A stretch of 64,000 nt of DNA, taken from positions 8,954,001-9,018,000 of the forward strand of contig CP114496.1 of the NCBI GenBank assembly GCA_027186245.1. The letters are read 5' to 3'. Below the pieces are notes generated by a model that saw nothing but the letters and a program-made list of their open reading frames with translations, was not told the DNA's origin and searched no databases. This stretch comes from Coriaria nepalensis (Eukaryota > Streptophyta > Magnoliopsida > Cucurbitales > Coriariaceae). Below, one piece after another: positions 35,391-47,962 of the stretch. The translations under genes were made by a program, and so were the position numbers. The first letter of the stretch is position 1. Every line of letters starts with the position of its first letter.

Positions 35391-37542
35391 TTCTTGTACC
35401 GAAAAAACTTCTATAGAGTCCATCCATTCGGGTCCTGCCTCTTAGCCAGATAGATGAGCAATCCTTCTAGAGGATTTGTAACATAGAGTATAGTTTCACT
35501 TCAAAAGAATAATGTTCTAATTTTTCTTACTTTTTGGCCTTTTGGGGTTCTAATTTTCACATCTAGGGTTCTTTTCACTTTTTAGATGTTCTGAATAGAG
35601 GTAACATGTTCTTGTTGAGAAAGGAATTTAAACATACTACTCATTTGTTTTTTAGTTTTATTTTCCTCAGCTTGTATTCCTTTTTCCCCTCATCTAGTGA
35701 TCGTGTTCTTGTTATGAAGGATTGCTGCACAAGACAACTCGGTTAAAACGTGTGTTACAAGTTATATATATCCTAAGGGTCCCGTTTGTTTGCCGGATGA
35801 AATCTGAGGTTGACTAATTATTCCCAGTTCATTAGTCAATCTGGTGTTTGGGTAAATTTTTAAGGACCCATTAGTACCAGTGGGATATCCATCACCATTA
35901 CTGTCAGCCACCGTCGGTTTGCACTATTTTCGCCACCGCCACCTAATTTCGCCACCACTGCGACCTCCATTAAGCAAATATATACCCTCAAACTCCTTAT
36001 CGCCGTTGACGTATCCGGTCTAGTTTAGGCCATCAAAATTAAACTTATTTTAATAGTTTTTTTTTTCTTTTAATCTCTCTTTAAATTTTTTAATAATATT
36101 TAATTAATTTAAGGAATATATAATAAAAAATTGATATATTAATTAAAATTAAATTAAATTTGAAGATTTTTAGAAAGAATCTAACGTGAATGCTTTAAGA
36201 GTAATGCATCGGATTCTTTAATCAATTTTTCAAATTTGACTTAATTTTAATTAATATGATATTTTTTTAGATTTTAATTAATTAAATTTAATCTAGACTT
36301 TACGTCTAATTTTCTATTATATTCTTTATATTAAGTAAATATTATTTTAAAATTATTTTTCTATTATAAGAGGAGAGTTTCTCTTAATATAAGAGGAGAG
36401 AGTAAAATAATTACCATTGAGTGATAATAAATAATATTAAAATATAAAATGAGAAATAAAACACTAATAAAAAGATTTTAGCTAATGCTATAGAACCACT
36501 ATAATAAAATTAAATAAAAAAAAATTAAATAAAAAAAATTAAATATAGAAAATCGGGAGACATGTATTTTTGATTTTTATTGAAATTCCTTAAAATTATA
36601 ACTAACAAATGATTTCAAAGAACCATAAGCTAATTTTCGTTTATATTAATTACAACTAATAATTGGTTTTAAATTATAACTAATAAGGTTATATTAATTT
36701 TGGTCCCTTTATTTAAGTAACGCATTGTTTTTTTCCTATTTTTTGTCCCTTTTCAGAATTTGTTAATATATATATATACATATTTTTATTTTATTTTATT
36801 TTATTTTATGCATAATACAAGTATGATTATAATTTAATTAAACTAAAAAAATACAATTTTAAAATGTGCGTTAATATGTTTAACATGTAAAATGATAAAA
36901 GCTCGTTTGATTATGATTTTTGACACGGAAATAAAACCGTGATAAAGTAGCATAAATACATATATATATATATCGATCAAGAGTAGTGGTATCCCACTCT
37001 CTCTTTTTTTTTCATGTACTCGTCGATTGGGTGGATATTTCATAACTGTTATGCTAAAAAAAGGGAGAAAATAAGCTAAAAAACTGTAAGTTTCTGAAAC
37101 ATACAAGTACTCAAAACACATCTTTTAACAAAGACGGAACAAAGTAGATGTCATAATGAACACGAAAAAAAAGAAAAAGCATCTTTCATTGTTTGCTTCT
37201 TTGCCCAAAAGACAAAACACATACATACAAATGATCATGTAAGAATTAATTTTCTGTCCAATCTCTTTCCTTAGTTGAGAGAGTGAAGAAGAAGATCAGG
37301 ATGAGGAGAGAGAGAGTGTGTCTCATCATTCTCTCATGTTGACAGATAGATTCCATCACTCTAGCAACCTGCCAAAATCATCCATACATCCCGTGAGCCA
37401 ACATTAATATTACTAATTTACCCACAGCCATATAATAATAATAATTAAGAACATTACTTTATACTCCAATCTCAATCATGTGTTCATACGTGATTTTAAT
37501 CAAAAATAACATTTGCAGTAAGATCATTACAAAAACTTACTT
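35391..37542. other. AT-rich intergenic region
   Basis: The first ~140 bases are the CNOT10 copy 2 3' UTR. At 35779 TAA is followed by GGGTCCCGTTTGTTTGCCGG, like a PIF/Harbinger-type MITE end with a TAA target, but no partner end was found. A small GC-rich patch (35890-35960) is low-complexity. The rest is AT-rich, including (AT)n near 36766 and 36959. The HyPRP 3' UTR is at about 37350-37542. Confidence 0.45.
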
Positions 37543-38094
37543 CTAGAAAGAACAACTGTAGCCGGGAGGGGGTGTTTTGCCGCATGCGACAAGGAGCTGA
37601 AGAGCAAGAGGGACATAGATTTTAATGTTCAAAGCCTTGAGCTTAAGAGTGGAACAAAGACAGACAGCAGCTTCAAGATCAACAAGGCCATAAAGAATGG
37701 GGCAACACTCATTCACTGCTGGGTCACCAAGCCCAATATGGACCAGCCCACCTAGCACATCCACACAAGCACCCAATTTCAATGTGTCAATGGGGCAAGT
37801 AGTTTTTGTTGGGCTTGGGCCTGATCGTGACGGTGGCGATGGCACTGGCGGAGGCGGAGGACATGGCTTGGAAGATGGAGTAGTTGGTGGTTTTAGGATG
37901 GGAGGGAGACTGATGGGTGGGAGATGAATAATGGGGCTCGTATGTGGAGGAGAGTGCTTGGTCTTGGGCTGGTGGTGATTTGTGACGGGCCGCTTGTGGC
38001 AGTGGCGGCAGCCGAGTGTATGGGTGGTGGAGGAGGAGATGATGAGGAGGTGGCAGATTAGGAGGAGAGTATAGCAAGTCTTTGAGGACTTCAT
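37543..38094 (-). CDS. Hybrid proline-rich protein (HyPRP, DC2.15/pEARLI1-like), secreted
   Basis: A single-exon gene of 183 residues. The start is the ATG at 38094, which begins a clean signal peptide (MKSSKTCYTLLLICHLLIIS); the reading frame is open upstream but without similarity. Residues about 35-100 are Pro/His/Ser-rich (SPPHTSPIIHLPPISLPPIL, CPPPPPVPSPPSRSGPSP). Residues about 101-183 form the eight-cysteine (LTP-like, PF14547) domain with the order C..C..CC..CLC..C..C (CPIDTLKLGACVDVLGGLV, NECCPILYGLVDLEAAVCLC, KTPPPGYSC). Such proteins are cell-wall or membrane-associated lipid-binding proteins linked to defence, cold and extension growth. The length and domain order are usual. A TATA box stands 57 bases upstream. 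Confidence 0.93.
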   Translation of the reverse strand: MKSSKTCYTLLLICHLLIISSSTTHTLGCRHCHKRPVTNHHQPKTKHSPPHTSPIIHLPPISLPPILKPPTTPSSKPCPPPPPVPSPPSRSGPSPTKTTCPIDTLKLGACVDVLGGLVHIGLGDPAVNECCPILYGLVDLEAAVCLCSTLKLKALNIKIYVPLALQLLVACGKTPPPGYSCSF

Positions 38095-38149
38095 GTTCAA
38101 GATTTGGGTGTCTCCTCTCTCATACCAATTAGAGAGAGCGAAAGTAGTA

Positions 38150-38157
38150 ATATATAG
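38150..38157 (-). promoter_or_regulatory. TATA box of the HyPRP gene
   Basis: On the minus strand CTATATATTA stands about 57 bases before the ATG, giving a short leader. Confidence 0.55.
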
Positions 38158-38159
38158 TC

Positions 38160-40060
38160 TAGTTTTGTAGGGTGGAGAGCCCCACCAAGAGGAATACAAG
38201 GAAAAAATTGAACACAAAACAAAGGAATCACGTGAATTAGCATTGGAATGTCTATATGCAATTTACTCTCTTTGTGGGGCATGGTATAAACATCTTTTAT
38301 AAATGACCCTCATCCCCATAGAATATGGTTAAAGAAAATTTCTTGTACAAATCTAAGCAGTTGCAAAGATCAATCCCCTTAGACGATGGTTAGGAGAGAC
38401 AGGCATAGGCGAACTAGATGAATTGAGAATGTCATTCCCAAATTACATATCATTAAACCTCTTCTCCATAAATCCAGATTAATTTTAATATCGAAAGAGT
38501 GAGGGAAAGGGGAGAGGATCTTGTGTTTCTAAAATTTCATATATCATGTGACATGAAAAGATCATGTAATAAGAAGATGATATATACCCACTTTATTTTT
38601 CAATTTATTTTAACTTGATTTAATACATGTCATCTTCTTATTGACTGATCTTATCAAATCAGTTTGACATATGAAATTTCGAAAACACAAGAATTGAAAT
38701 AAAGATGATCAGCAAATTGATGAGATCAAAATTAAAGCACGAATAAAAATGAGTCACAATTAGAGTTTTTAAATGTTAAAGAAGAAGAACATAAAAGAAT
38801 AAGAAGAGGAAGAAGAGATAGTCGAGATTGAGACCCGTTTGAAAATTATTCATAATCCCGATACTAATACCGTAATCGTATTATAATTAGAATTCTCATC
38901 AGATCGATAATTGTTCTAATTCCTTAAAAAAAGAGATAAGCATAAGGTGCTCTATAACGGTGGCAAAATTCTCGTTTGAGATAGGATGTTATATGTCTCG
39001 GTCTTGACTTTCTCGATTTTGGTACATGATTGAAAAATAGCTAGTCCCAACGTAGCACTACTACTATCGGTATTAGGATGATATTAGGAATCACAGATAG
39101 GAATTTAGTTATTTACAATAAAATATTGATAAATTAATAATGTTAAGATTAAAATTTTTTATTAATTTAATGAAATATAAAATTATTGATTGATTAATAT
39201 TTTATTAGTTTATCAAAGTATTTTTAATTTATTAATTTTATTTAGAAACAAATTAAATATTGAAATTTAGTTTCGTAAAAATAAAAGAAAATTCCATTAT
39301 ACCTTAATTATGGCATGCAAATCCCAAATTCAAGTAAATTATCACATTTATCTCAATAGTTGATTTTTCTATATTAATTACCAAAAATATTTTTTTGTAA
39401 ATTGAGCATAATGTTTACCATAAACATCTAAATACATTGATTTCGATGCCTATATTGAAGTTGAATATGATAATTATACTATGGATCTTGTTTCATAAAA
39501 AGATCATTTCAAAACCGTAATAAAATTGAATAATTTTTTATTACAATATAAAAAAATTATATTAGAACTTTTTATTATATTACGAAACGTTATAGATGAT
39601 AGCCAAATTGATGTCAATTCAAAAAAATCAGTAATTAAATTATATTTTAGAGAGATTTAATAATTAAATCATAAATACAAAATTATTAATTTATATATTT
39701 TATAAAATTATAAAAATTTTAAAATACATTATTTAATAAATTATAAAATTAATATATTATTTTTAAATTAAAAACCAATAAAATTTATTATTTAAATTTA
39801 TTATTAAATTATTAAATATTAATCTTTAAATGAATAAGTGGCTTAAAAGTAAAAGCAAAAAAACAAACTTTTACACGAGAGTTGGCGCGAGGATTGAATG
39901 GTTCAAACTTTCAACTTTTTGAATAGTGAAGAGAGATTTTTATTTTTATTTTTATTTTTATTTTTATTTTTATTTTTATATATTTATTTCTTAGGCCGTT
40001 AATTTAATTATTTATTTTATTTATTTTTTAGAGAATAAATATCAAGCAAGAGCAGCAAGT
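38160..40060. other. AT-rich intergenic region
   Basis: No coding or RNA gene found. Very AT-rich from 39100 to 39840. A hexanucleotide (TTTTTA)n array lies at 39936-39980, just upstream of the VAMP71 leader. A CT-rich leader follows from about 40060. Confidence 0.5.
39936..39980. repeat. (TTTTTA)n microsatellite
   Basis: About seven near-perfect copies of a six-base unit in the promoter of the VAMP71 gene. Confidence 0.85.
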
Positions 40061-40350
40061 CTTCTTCCTTCCGCGCCACTGAATCTGTCATTCTTCATTT
40101 CCTAATAATATACAGTCTGTCTCTTTCTCTCTCCGAATCTAATCCTCCGCCATTAGCTGGACTCATCTCTCTATCTTCACCTCCACTCCGCCAAGCAATT
40201 TCATATCTTCTTCCATAATCTGCGATTCTCGACAATCAGTCCTCCTCGCTCTTCAAAATCTACGGATTCGATTCAATCAGGAACACCTTCTTCTCATAAT
40301 TGTGTTTCTGTGTGATTTGGTCGGAGTTCTAGGGTTTTTGAGATCGAGAT

Positions 40351-41842
40351 ATGGGGATTTTATATGGCACAGTGGCTAGGGATCATGTGGTTCTAGCGGA
40401 GTTTAGCTCAACAAAGACGAATGCCAGCGCTGTAGCTCGCCAGATTTTGGAGAAGATCAAGGATGGGAACGGCGATTGCTCTGCGTCTTATTCCCAGGAT
40501 CGATTCATATTTCACGTCAAGAGGACTGATGGCCTCACCGTTCTCTGTATGGCTGACGATCTCTCTGGAAGTAAGTTCTCATTTTTTTTCATTTAGACAT
40601 TGAATCGATACTTGTGCTTGAAAGGTTTTGGTGATTGCAATTGAGAAGATTATCATGCTTCTTTAAATTTTGAAAAAAAAAAAAAAAAAAATTCTTTTGA
40701 AATTTACAAGCTTATTTTTTGTTATAGTTGATATCTATAAAATATGAACGTGAATTGTCTTGATTACAAATGTGAAGTGGAATTTTGATTGACTAATCAT
40801 AAAGTGAATCTCTTTTCATGAGGATTCTCAATTTTATGTTCACTTAAAAACATTAAAATTGAATTCTGAGTTATTCTATTTTCTGCTTATGAAATCCCTA
40901 AAAAGGTTGCTTCACTTATAAGTAAATTTGTGTCTAGGTTTTGCGTTTGGGACCTGTAATCATACTTAAATTTGATACTAAAAAATGAAAATGCAACGTG
41001 CCCAAAAAAAAAAAAAACTTATGATTCGCAGGGGCTCCTTTTTTGTATCTCTTACATGGAGATATTGATGAATGTTATAAGATTTCTGCAGGGAGAGTTC
41101 CGTTTGCATTTATGGAAGAAGTTCGACAAAGATTTGTCAAGACTTACGGTCAAGCTATTTCTTCAGCTTCTGCATATGCCATGAATGATGAATTTTCAAG
41201 AGTCTTGGGTCAACTTATAGACCAGTATTCAAACAACCCTGATGTAGTAGCTAAGCTGAACCACTTGAAAGGTGAAATGAGTCAGGTATTAACTTTTACA
41301 ATACATATACTCAGTTCGGCACTGTTTCTATACTTTAATTGTTTTTGCTGGATAATTATATTATGTAATTGATATCATTTTGATTTGTAATGGAAATTTC
41401 TTGTAACAGTCAGATTACTTTTCTTTATATCTTCCATTCCCTTGACTATGATAGGTACGGGTTGTTGTGATAGACAGTATCGAAAAAGTCTTGGGAAGAG
41501 GTGACTGCTTGGCACTGCTCGTCGAGAAAACTACGACAGTGCAAGGAAATGCATTTCAATTTAGAAGACAGACCCATCGCTACAAAAAAACAGTTTGGTG
41601 GAGCAATATCAAACTCAAGTATGTTTACACAGTTAGACAGTTCTTTTAGCCTCTTCATTTTTCGGCATCTCTTTAAGCAATTCATTTTGGTAATGTTTTG
41701 AATTCTTCTTCTTCGTGTCCCTTGCAGAGGTGCATTGCTATTAATTCTCTCGATCGTTCTTTATATCGTGCTGGCGTTTGTTTGTCATGGCCCGTTACTA
41801 GTGTACTGCTTGAAGGAACTATGCAGCATTTGCAGTTCTTAA
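40351..41842 (+). CDS. VAMP71: VAMP71-type R-SNARE (longin VAMP7)
   Basis: Four exons: 40351-40570, 41092-41285, 41455-41618 and 41728-41842; 230 residues. The N-terminal longin domain (residues about 1-120) shows MGILYGTVARDHVVLAEFSS, YSQDRFIFHVKRTDGLTVLC and AYAMNDEFSRVL. The R-SNARE motif (about 128-185) has the zero-layer arginine in IEKVLGRGDCLALLVEK. The WWSNIKLKGALLLILSIVLY stretch leads into a C-terminal membrane anchor. VAMP71 proteins act in fusion at the tonoplast and late endosome. The usual end just after CHGP is replaced here by a longer tail (LLVYCLKELCSICSS), about ten residues beyond the family norm. A CT-rich leader precedes the start. The paralog number (711-714) cannot be fixed. 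Confidence 0.93.
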
Positions 41843-42300
41843 AACAAAGAAAAAAAATTATACACGGCTACTGTTTATATTTGTATCATACATATAAACA
41901 TAAGTATAGTGAGATAGTGTAAAAGTGAGGTATTCCCGGAAGGCGAAAAACCGGGGCATGTGATTTTCAATCCAGATTAATATCTTCTTGTTCTAGAAAT
42001 TGCAATTGTTCTCTTTAGAAAGTAACATTGAATTTGATTTTAACAATATTTGCATTAAAATCAAGATGATGTTAGAAACAGAAAGCAAAGAGGAATTGAC
42101 ACCAAATTTACTGCAAAAGCATCATCATATTTACAAGAAAAAGCTCAAGTCTTGAAAATTTACAAGTCTTGAATTGTTTATTGTCATCTCAAATTCAATA
42201 TCAAATAATCCAAATCTCTCTCTAAAAAAAAAATTACAAGTCTTCAAATTTCACTCCCAGCAAGATGAAGAGCATACTCCTAGAGGCCTCCCAGAACATT
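41843..42300. other. Convergent 3' flanks of VAMP71 and the ANTH gene
   Basis: 3' UTRs of the two facing genes; nothing else seen. Confidence 0.5.
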
Positions 42301-45300
42301 CTAAATGAGGCCTGTTCCATGGGCCTGAATGTACATACCGGAACTGTAAGGCTGACCGACCCCGTATGGATTACCAAAAGAATTTGCAGGCTGTTGTTGT
42401 GGGCCCATCATCATCATATGCTGCTGCAACATGAAAGCCTGCTGTTGCTGGGCCATGGCTGCCATTTGCACTGAATGTGGTGTGGCCACCATGTTCGACG
42501 CGAAGAATGGATCGTTTATGGGATGATGATGCATCATCATGGGCTGGGCTGCTGGAACGGGCTCCCATGGATTGTAGCTCACATTCTGGTTGCTGTTTCT
42601 TCTGATCGCATCGTCATATAAGCTGTCCAGTGTAAGCTTGTCTAACCCCCCAGCCTTTATATTAATATAGTCGAAAAGTGGCAAATTATTAGTTGTGTTT
42701 CAACATATCTAAAAAGTTGATAAAATTGGGTAAAACAAAGTATATCTAAAATGTACTATCCTGAACGCCAGTTTGCCAAACGAGTTTACTCCAGTGGAGC
42801 CTAAATATCATATAAGGGGGTTATTTTTGGTGATTTTTGTGGGCACAAGGGGCTGATAATTAGTTATCATATAAGTTTGAGAGTTTTGTGTAATTAAAAC
42901 AAGAAAATGACATACCAATTTGCTAGCCGTTGCTGCACTTTCATTAGAGCTTGGAGTGGAAACTAATGCCAATTCCCAGCCAGTCGTTCCATTCACTTGG
43001 TCTTGACTTGTAGAACTCGGTGCATAACCTGTTACAGAATTGCATTTTAGACTCGAACTGGAGTTTCACGAGCCAAAACCAATTGAACTTATTGGACAAA
43101 TATGTAGAGACAAATAGAGAAAGAAAATATACCAACGGGAACAATGGCTAACGCCATAGCATTCTTCTCTTCTAATTCAGAAGCATAAGGAACAGAATCG
43201 TTTAAATCCTAGCAACCAAAAGTAACGTGTTAACTAAAACATGTCCAAAACTTGAAAGAGAAAAAAAGAAAAAAAGAAAAAAGAAATTATATGTATACAT
43301 ATAGAAAGAACATAGAAACAATATTACTTACCAACAAATCAGGTGGAGGCACAGGTGCTTCTATTTTTACAGGTTCGGGATCTTCTGGTGCCGCCAATGG
43401 CGGCGGTGGAGGCGGTTCCTCCACTTGTGGGTCCTTTTTGTACTCAATGGCCAAGATAGATTTAGGGCCCACCTACTCATGCAATTAAAAAAAGAATAAC
43501 ACGACCATTGAGAAAGAAAGAGAAGATTCATGAAGTAAATGGCCATGCACCTTTTTTCAACTATACCTGATCTTTTTTAACTGAAGAAGTCCGTGGAGCT
43601 TCTCTTACGTACTCTTCCATGGCTTGTAAAAATGATACAGGGGGCTACATTTGAAAGAAATAAAATAAAATAAAATAACAGATTATATTTCTGAAAAGAA
43701 AGAGTAAAAATAAGAACCAAGCAAATAAATAATGCATGGATGTAAATAATAGAAATCAACCTGCTCGATCTTTGCAAACTTCTCTCCACGACCGATATCA
43801 AGGTTTTTACAAACTTCATAAAATAGCGAGAGCCTCTCAGACTAGAAAGGAAAAAAAAAAGAAAAAAAGATTAGGCAAATAATACATATAAATTTTACAA
43901 CTATTTCAGAAGTACCTCAGAAATTAGTTACCTGATGGCAACCTCGGCGATAGATGTCAAAGGCCTTCATAGCATCGTGCCGTTGCATCTCGAAAAACTG
44001 TCACAATTGATATCTTAATTCTGAAGTACTCACTCATATGCATTATCCGAGGTCTTATATAACATTCATATTTATATTCCCACCTTGTCGACTAAATTTA
44101 CTGTCCCGTCACTTATGGCTTGATAGATCTTAATACTCTCTGAAGCAACCTATGAGAAACGAGAGAAAGTTTACTTTAACAGGAAAAAATTGTTGATTAA
44201 ACTAACAAGGAAAAAATTGGTGAAAAGAAGAAAAATTAAGTTTGATCTACCTACCAATGAAAAAGCTAGCTGAATCACAAAATTATGTGCTGCAGGTCCT
44301 TGTGGCTGCAAAAAAAGTGAAAACAAAATTATACTAGAAAGATTATTTATTTAGTTTTTTTTTTTTTTTGTTTCCTTCTTTGACAAAAATAAGTATGTGT
44401 GGTATGAATGAAATATTACTTGGCAACCAAGAACACAAAAAAGAAGCTGCTGCAAGGCGGGTAAATGGTCGAGCAATTCAGTTATGTTCAGATCTTTGGT
44501 CCTCTGAAGAAAAAACTTGCACTACTCAGTTATTTCTCTCATGAAAATATACTCGAGACACAGAAAGACAGAGACGGATTGGCTAATAAGATAAACTTTT
44601 ACCGGCGGATCAGTCTCGACATCATAGTTCAAGTATTGAATGCATTCGAGTCTCTCCTCCAAGAATAAGGCATAAACACGGACCCAGGCCGAGTACTCCC
44701 ATGCTAAGCAAAAAGAGAGAATTCACTATACTCTTATCTTCTCTCTAGCTATATATGAAATGATGAAACTTAATTTTTAGTAAGTAAATACCATTAGTGC
44801 TGGAATCATCTTTGAAATGAGCCATGTTAAGCATATGATTCCTTCTTCTGCCATAGTTAATAAGCTCTTGTTGAAATGTGGGGTCCACTTCCCTTAGAGC
44901 TCGGTGGATAACTATCAGAGTTTTCAGTGCAACCTAAACAGAGAAGCGAAAACCAAAAATAAAAGGGTAAAAAAAAATTATTAAATACTCCTAGAAATTA
45001 CTAAAACAAATTGGATGTGGGAATCTAACAAAAATCTACTCACTGCCCAGTTGTGTGTTTTGGCCAAGCGCCGAGCAAGAGCATGGATGCAATAAGCAAC
45101 ATCGGCTCGAGGCCTATTACCTGAAATTGCAGCAAAAATAGCTGCCAAAAAGACAAAAACAATAAAACACATAGAATCCTTATCTTTTCAGACCACCCTT
45201 TTGTTTGGGAATTTAAACTAGGGCCAACCTCGGATATGTCTCTCCTTTGCCGGTCGCTCAACATGATTTGTGGCCTTGACTATAGCAACATCCAACTCCT

Positions 45301-45476
45301 GATTTTTTAATCCCATGAGACTAGAAATCAATCAAAATGAGTAAATAAAAAAAATCAAGTAATTTTTAAATCTCTACCTTGTAATCACTATTGACTTTAG
45401 CTAATGAAACTGTGGTGCTGTCTTTTATGGCTCCAAGTGCTTTTCTTAAGCTATTCTGAGTCCCTCCTCCCGACAT
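42301..45476 (-). CDS. ANTH-domain clathrin assembly protein (At5g35200-like, CALM/AP180 family)
   Basis: Fifteen exons join in phase: 45476-45378, 45298-45229, 45141-45044, 44933-44792, 44703-44603, 44503-44420, 44305-44255, 44149-44084, 43997-43932, 43841-43761, 43644-43567, 43472-43332, 43208-43133, 43028-42916 and 42654-42301; 539 residues. The ANTH domain fills residues about 25-290. Its PI(4,5)P2 site is [15 protein letters not shown] near residue 40, followed by [20 protein letters not shown] and [17 protein letters not shown]. After [17 protein letters not shown] comes a Pro-rich linker, a clathrin-box-like LLDLN (PPDLLDLND), then [15 protein letters not shown] and [18 protein letters not shown] Met/Gln-rich tail with NPWEP, NDPFF and NPYG motifs suits AP-2/EH binding. 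The protein recruits clathrin to the plasma membrane during endocytosis. The frame is intact. Confidence 0.95.
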
Positions 45477-46364
45477 TCTTTTTCTTCTACATCAAACCAA
45501 ACAACTAAATTTAGAATGTTTTTGGTCCAACATAATCACAGATCAACTTCTAGCTACAATTTAAAAAGAGATCCAAAGGTTGATTGTACATAGTTCGAAT
45601 TTAGTTTCGCCGCAAAGATTCAGATCCTATTAGCCAACTGATTAGGATCAGACAGTTCACAAACACTAATTAGATTGTGATTGTCAGAGCTCTGCAAAAT
45701 TATTAACTAAAATGACCTAATAATTAATAAAAATAGAGACTGAAAAAGAAAAAAAAAAAGAGGTCGAAATCGAACTCTCACCTGAAGAAGAAGAAGAGAG
45801 AAAGCAGAAGAAAGACAGAGTCGAAGGAACCAAAATGAGTTGGGTCTTTGCGTCGGCGCTAATTATTCATCTATTTTATTTTATTTTATTTTATTTTATT
45901 TTAATATTGATTTAATTTAATTTTTTGATGTTTTATTTTGTAAGAAATGGAAAATTGAATATCGGCTGAGTTGGCGCTGTCTTTAAATATTTTATTGTCA
46001 GAAAATAAAAATAATTGTCTGCATCGCACAACATCATTGTTCTCTGTTTTCATATTTATCTGTGTTGACTATTGAGATCTTGCCGCATTTCCTAATCGGA
46101 CGGCCTTCCTTTCAACTTTCTTAATAATGTTCCTACAATTTTTATTTTTAACCAAAAAGATAAATGATAGGATATTTCTATGATCGAAGGGTAATAGATA
46201 TGCAATTTAGAAGTCAATGGTCAATGGTCAAAGTCTCCTTTTATTGGTTGTAAGCATTATAAATTTGTATTTTTAAGTAAAATTATAAAAAAAATATTTA
46301 AAAATAAATCAGTATTTTAAGTGTAGGATTTATTTTTTTTAATACCTAACATGCATCTATAATA

Positions 46365-46395
<31 letters not shown>

Positions 46396-47962
46396 TTTTT
46401 TTTTTCCAGATAATTAATTCTCCTATTTTTTCTGATATAATTTTAAATAATTTTAGATGAATATGCTACTACTAAACTTATCTAATCATATTAATATATA
46501 GATATAGATATAATGAGAAATGCGAGATTGGGGGGTGGCTAATCAATTTTCAAAAGAGTCAAAAGTGGCCAGCGTTGAAAAACTCGTGTCTCAAAACAAA
46601 AGAATGTGATAAAATGATAGAGAAATATAATATAATAATATAAAAATAATAAGTATAATTTTTTATAAAAAAATATATTTATTTTATAAAAAAAATTAAA
46701 AATTTCTTTTTATAAATATAAATTTTAAGAGAAATTATTAAATTTATAATATCGTTAAAATAAATTTTAAATATTATATAAAAAATGTTGATCCCTATGG
46801 TATATATATATATATATATATCCCCCGCCAGCTTCTAGAGTCAAGAGGCATGGATACCTGATTTGGAGTGACATTTGCACTTTCACCCTTGGATTCAATA
46901 AATATTACCAAATTAGAGTTCCTTCTCAGACACTTGAAGTGGAGCCCACAGTAGTTTTTCCAACTGGTGACCTGTCCAATGAGAGTAGTACAGCTCACCC
47001 ATTAAGAATGTTCAAATCCACCCAATTATTATTATTATTTTTTTTCTTTCACTTAATTTAAAATAGATAAAATAATAAAACTCCAGTTGGAATTGAAACC
47101 GACTTTTGTTTTTGTTTTGTTTTTTGTAATGAAAAGTAGTTCTCAAGTTATTTATATAAAGATAAATGTAGTTGTCGTTCTTTGAAATAAATGATTTAAG
47201 TCTAATATTATATTTCTTGTTTTGTTATTACATAACATAATTTTGTGACAAATATCTCATTGTTATGTTCATATAAATTAATTGAGATTTGAAATATATA
47301 ATTATTATGTTTTTTTAAAAAATAATATTTTTATTTTTTTAAATTATTTATAAGTTACTGTAAAAATAATTTTTAAAATATGATAAATAATTTATCAAAT
47401 TTTATTAAATACTAGTAAAATTTTATTATTTGATAAATAAATGTGTTCGGTTTCTGACAATAAGAAAATGAGTAGAATAAGTGTTTTACTTCTCTACGGA
47501 TTCCTTTTATTTCTGGACGAAAATGATACTATTTTATAAATAGTCACACTTGTAAAAAAAAATCAGTTAAATTGTTTTAATGGTTATATTTTTAAATTTT
47601 CGGAATTCAAATTATAACAGGAACTAACTATTTTAACTACCAACCGTTTGAATAAAATAGTAAAATTAAATCGGTCAACCACTGAAAATATCAAACACGC
47701 CTCACACCCCTATCCTGCATACGTGGGTGCAAGTTACCATCAAACCATAATACTTATTTATTATTATAAATACTTATTATTTATAATTACTTATAAATAT
47801 TTTGAAAACTCTCTATTTTCCAGATATATTTATGAAATATTTTTTACTTTAAATTTTTTAACTCTTTTTTCTTTAACCGATTAAAATCCAACGTATTAAA
47901 TATTATATCTTATGATTAAATAGAAACCATAGACTTTTCCGAACAATAAACTAATTACTTTA
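45477..47962. other. Promoter of the ANTH gene, then AT-rich intergenic DNA
   Basis: The ANTH 5' UTR/promoter lies at 45477-45850, with a TTTTA array at 45873-45902. (AT)n is at 46361-46382 and 46800-46820. A moderately GC patch at 46820-47010 has a 67-codon minus-strand ORF with no recognisable similarity. The rest is very AT-rich. Confidence 0.45.

Noticed and set aside
46795..46998. 67-codon minus-strand ORF in a GC-richer patch
   Set aside because: Ends in an (AT)n-coded IYIYIYI tail and has no similarity I recognise.
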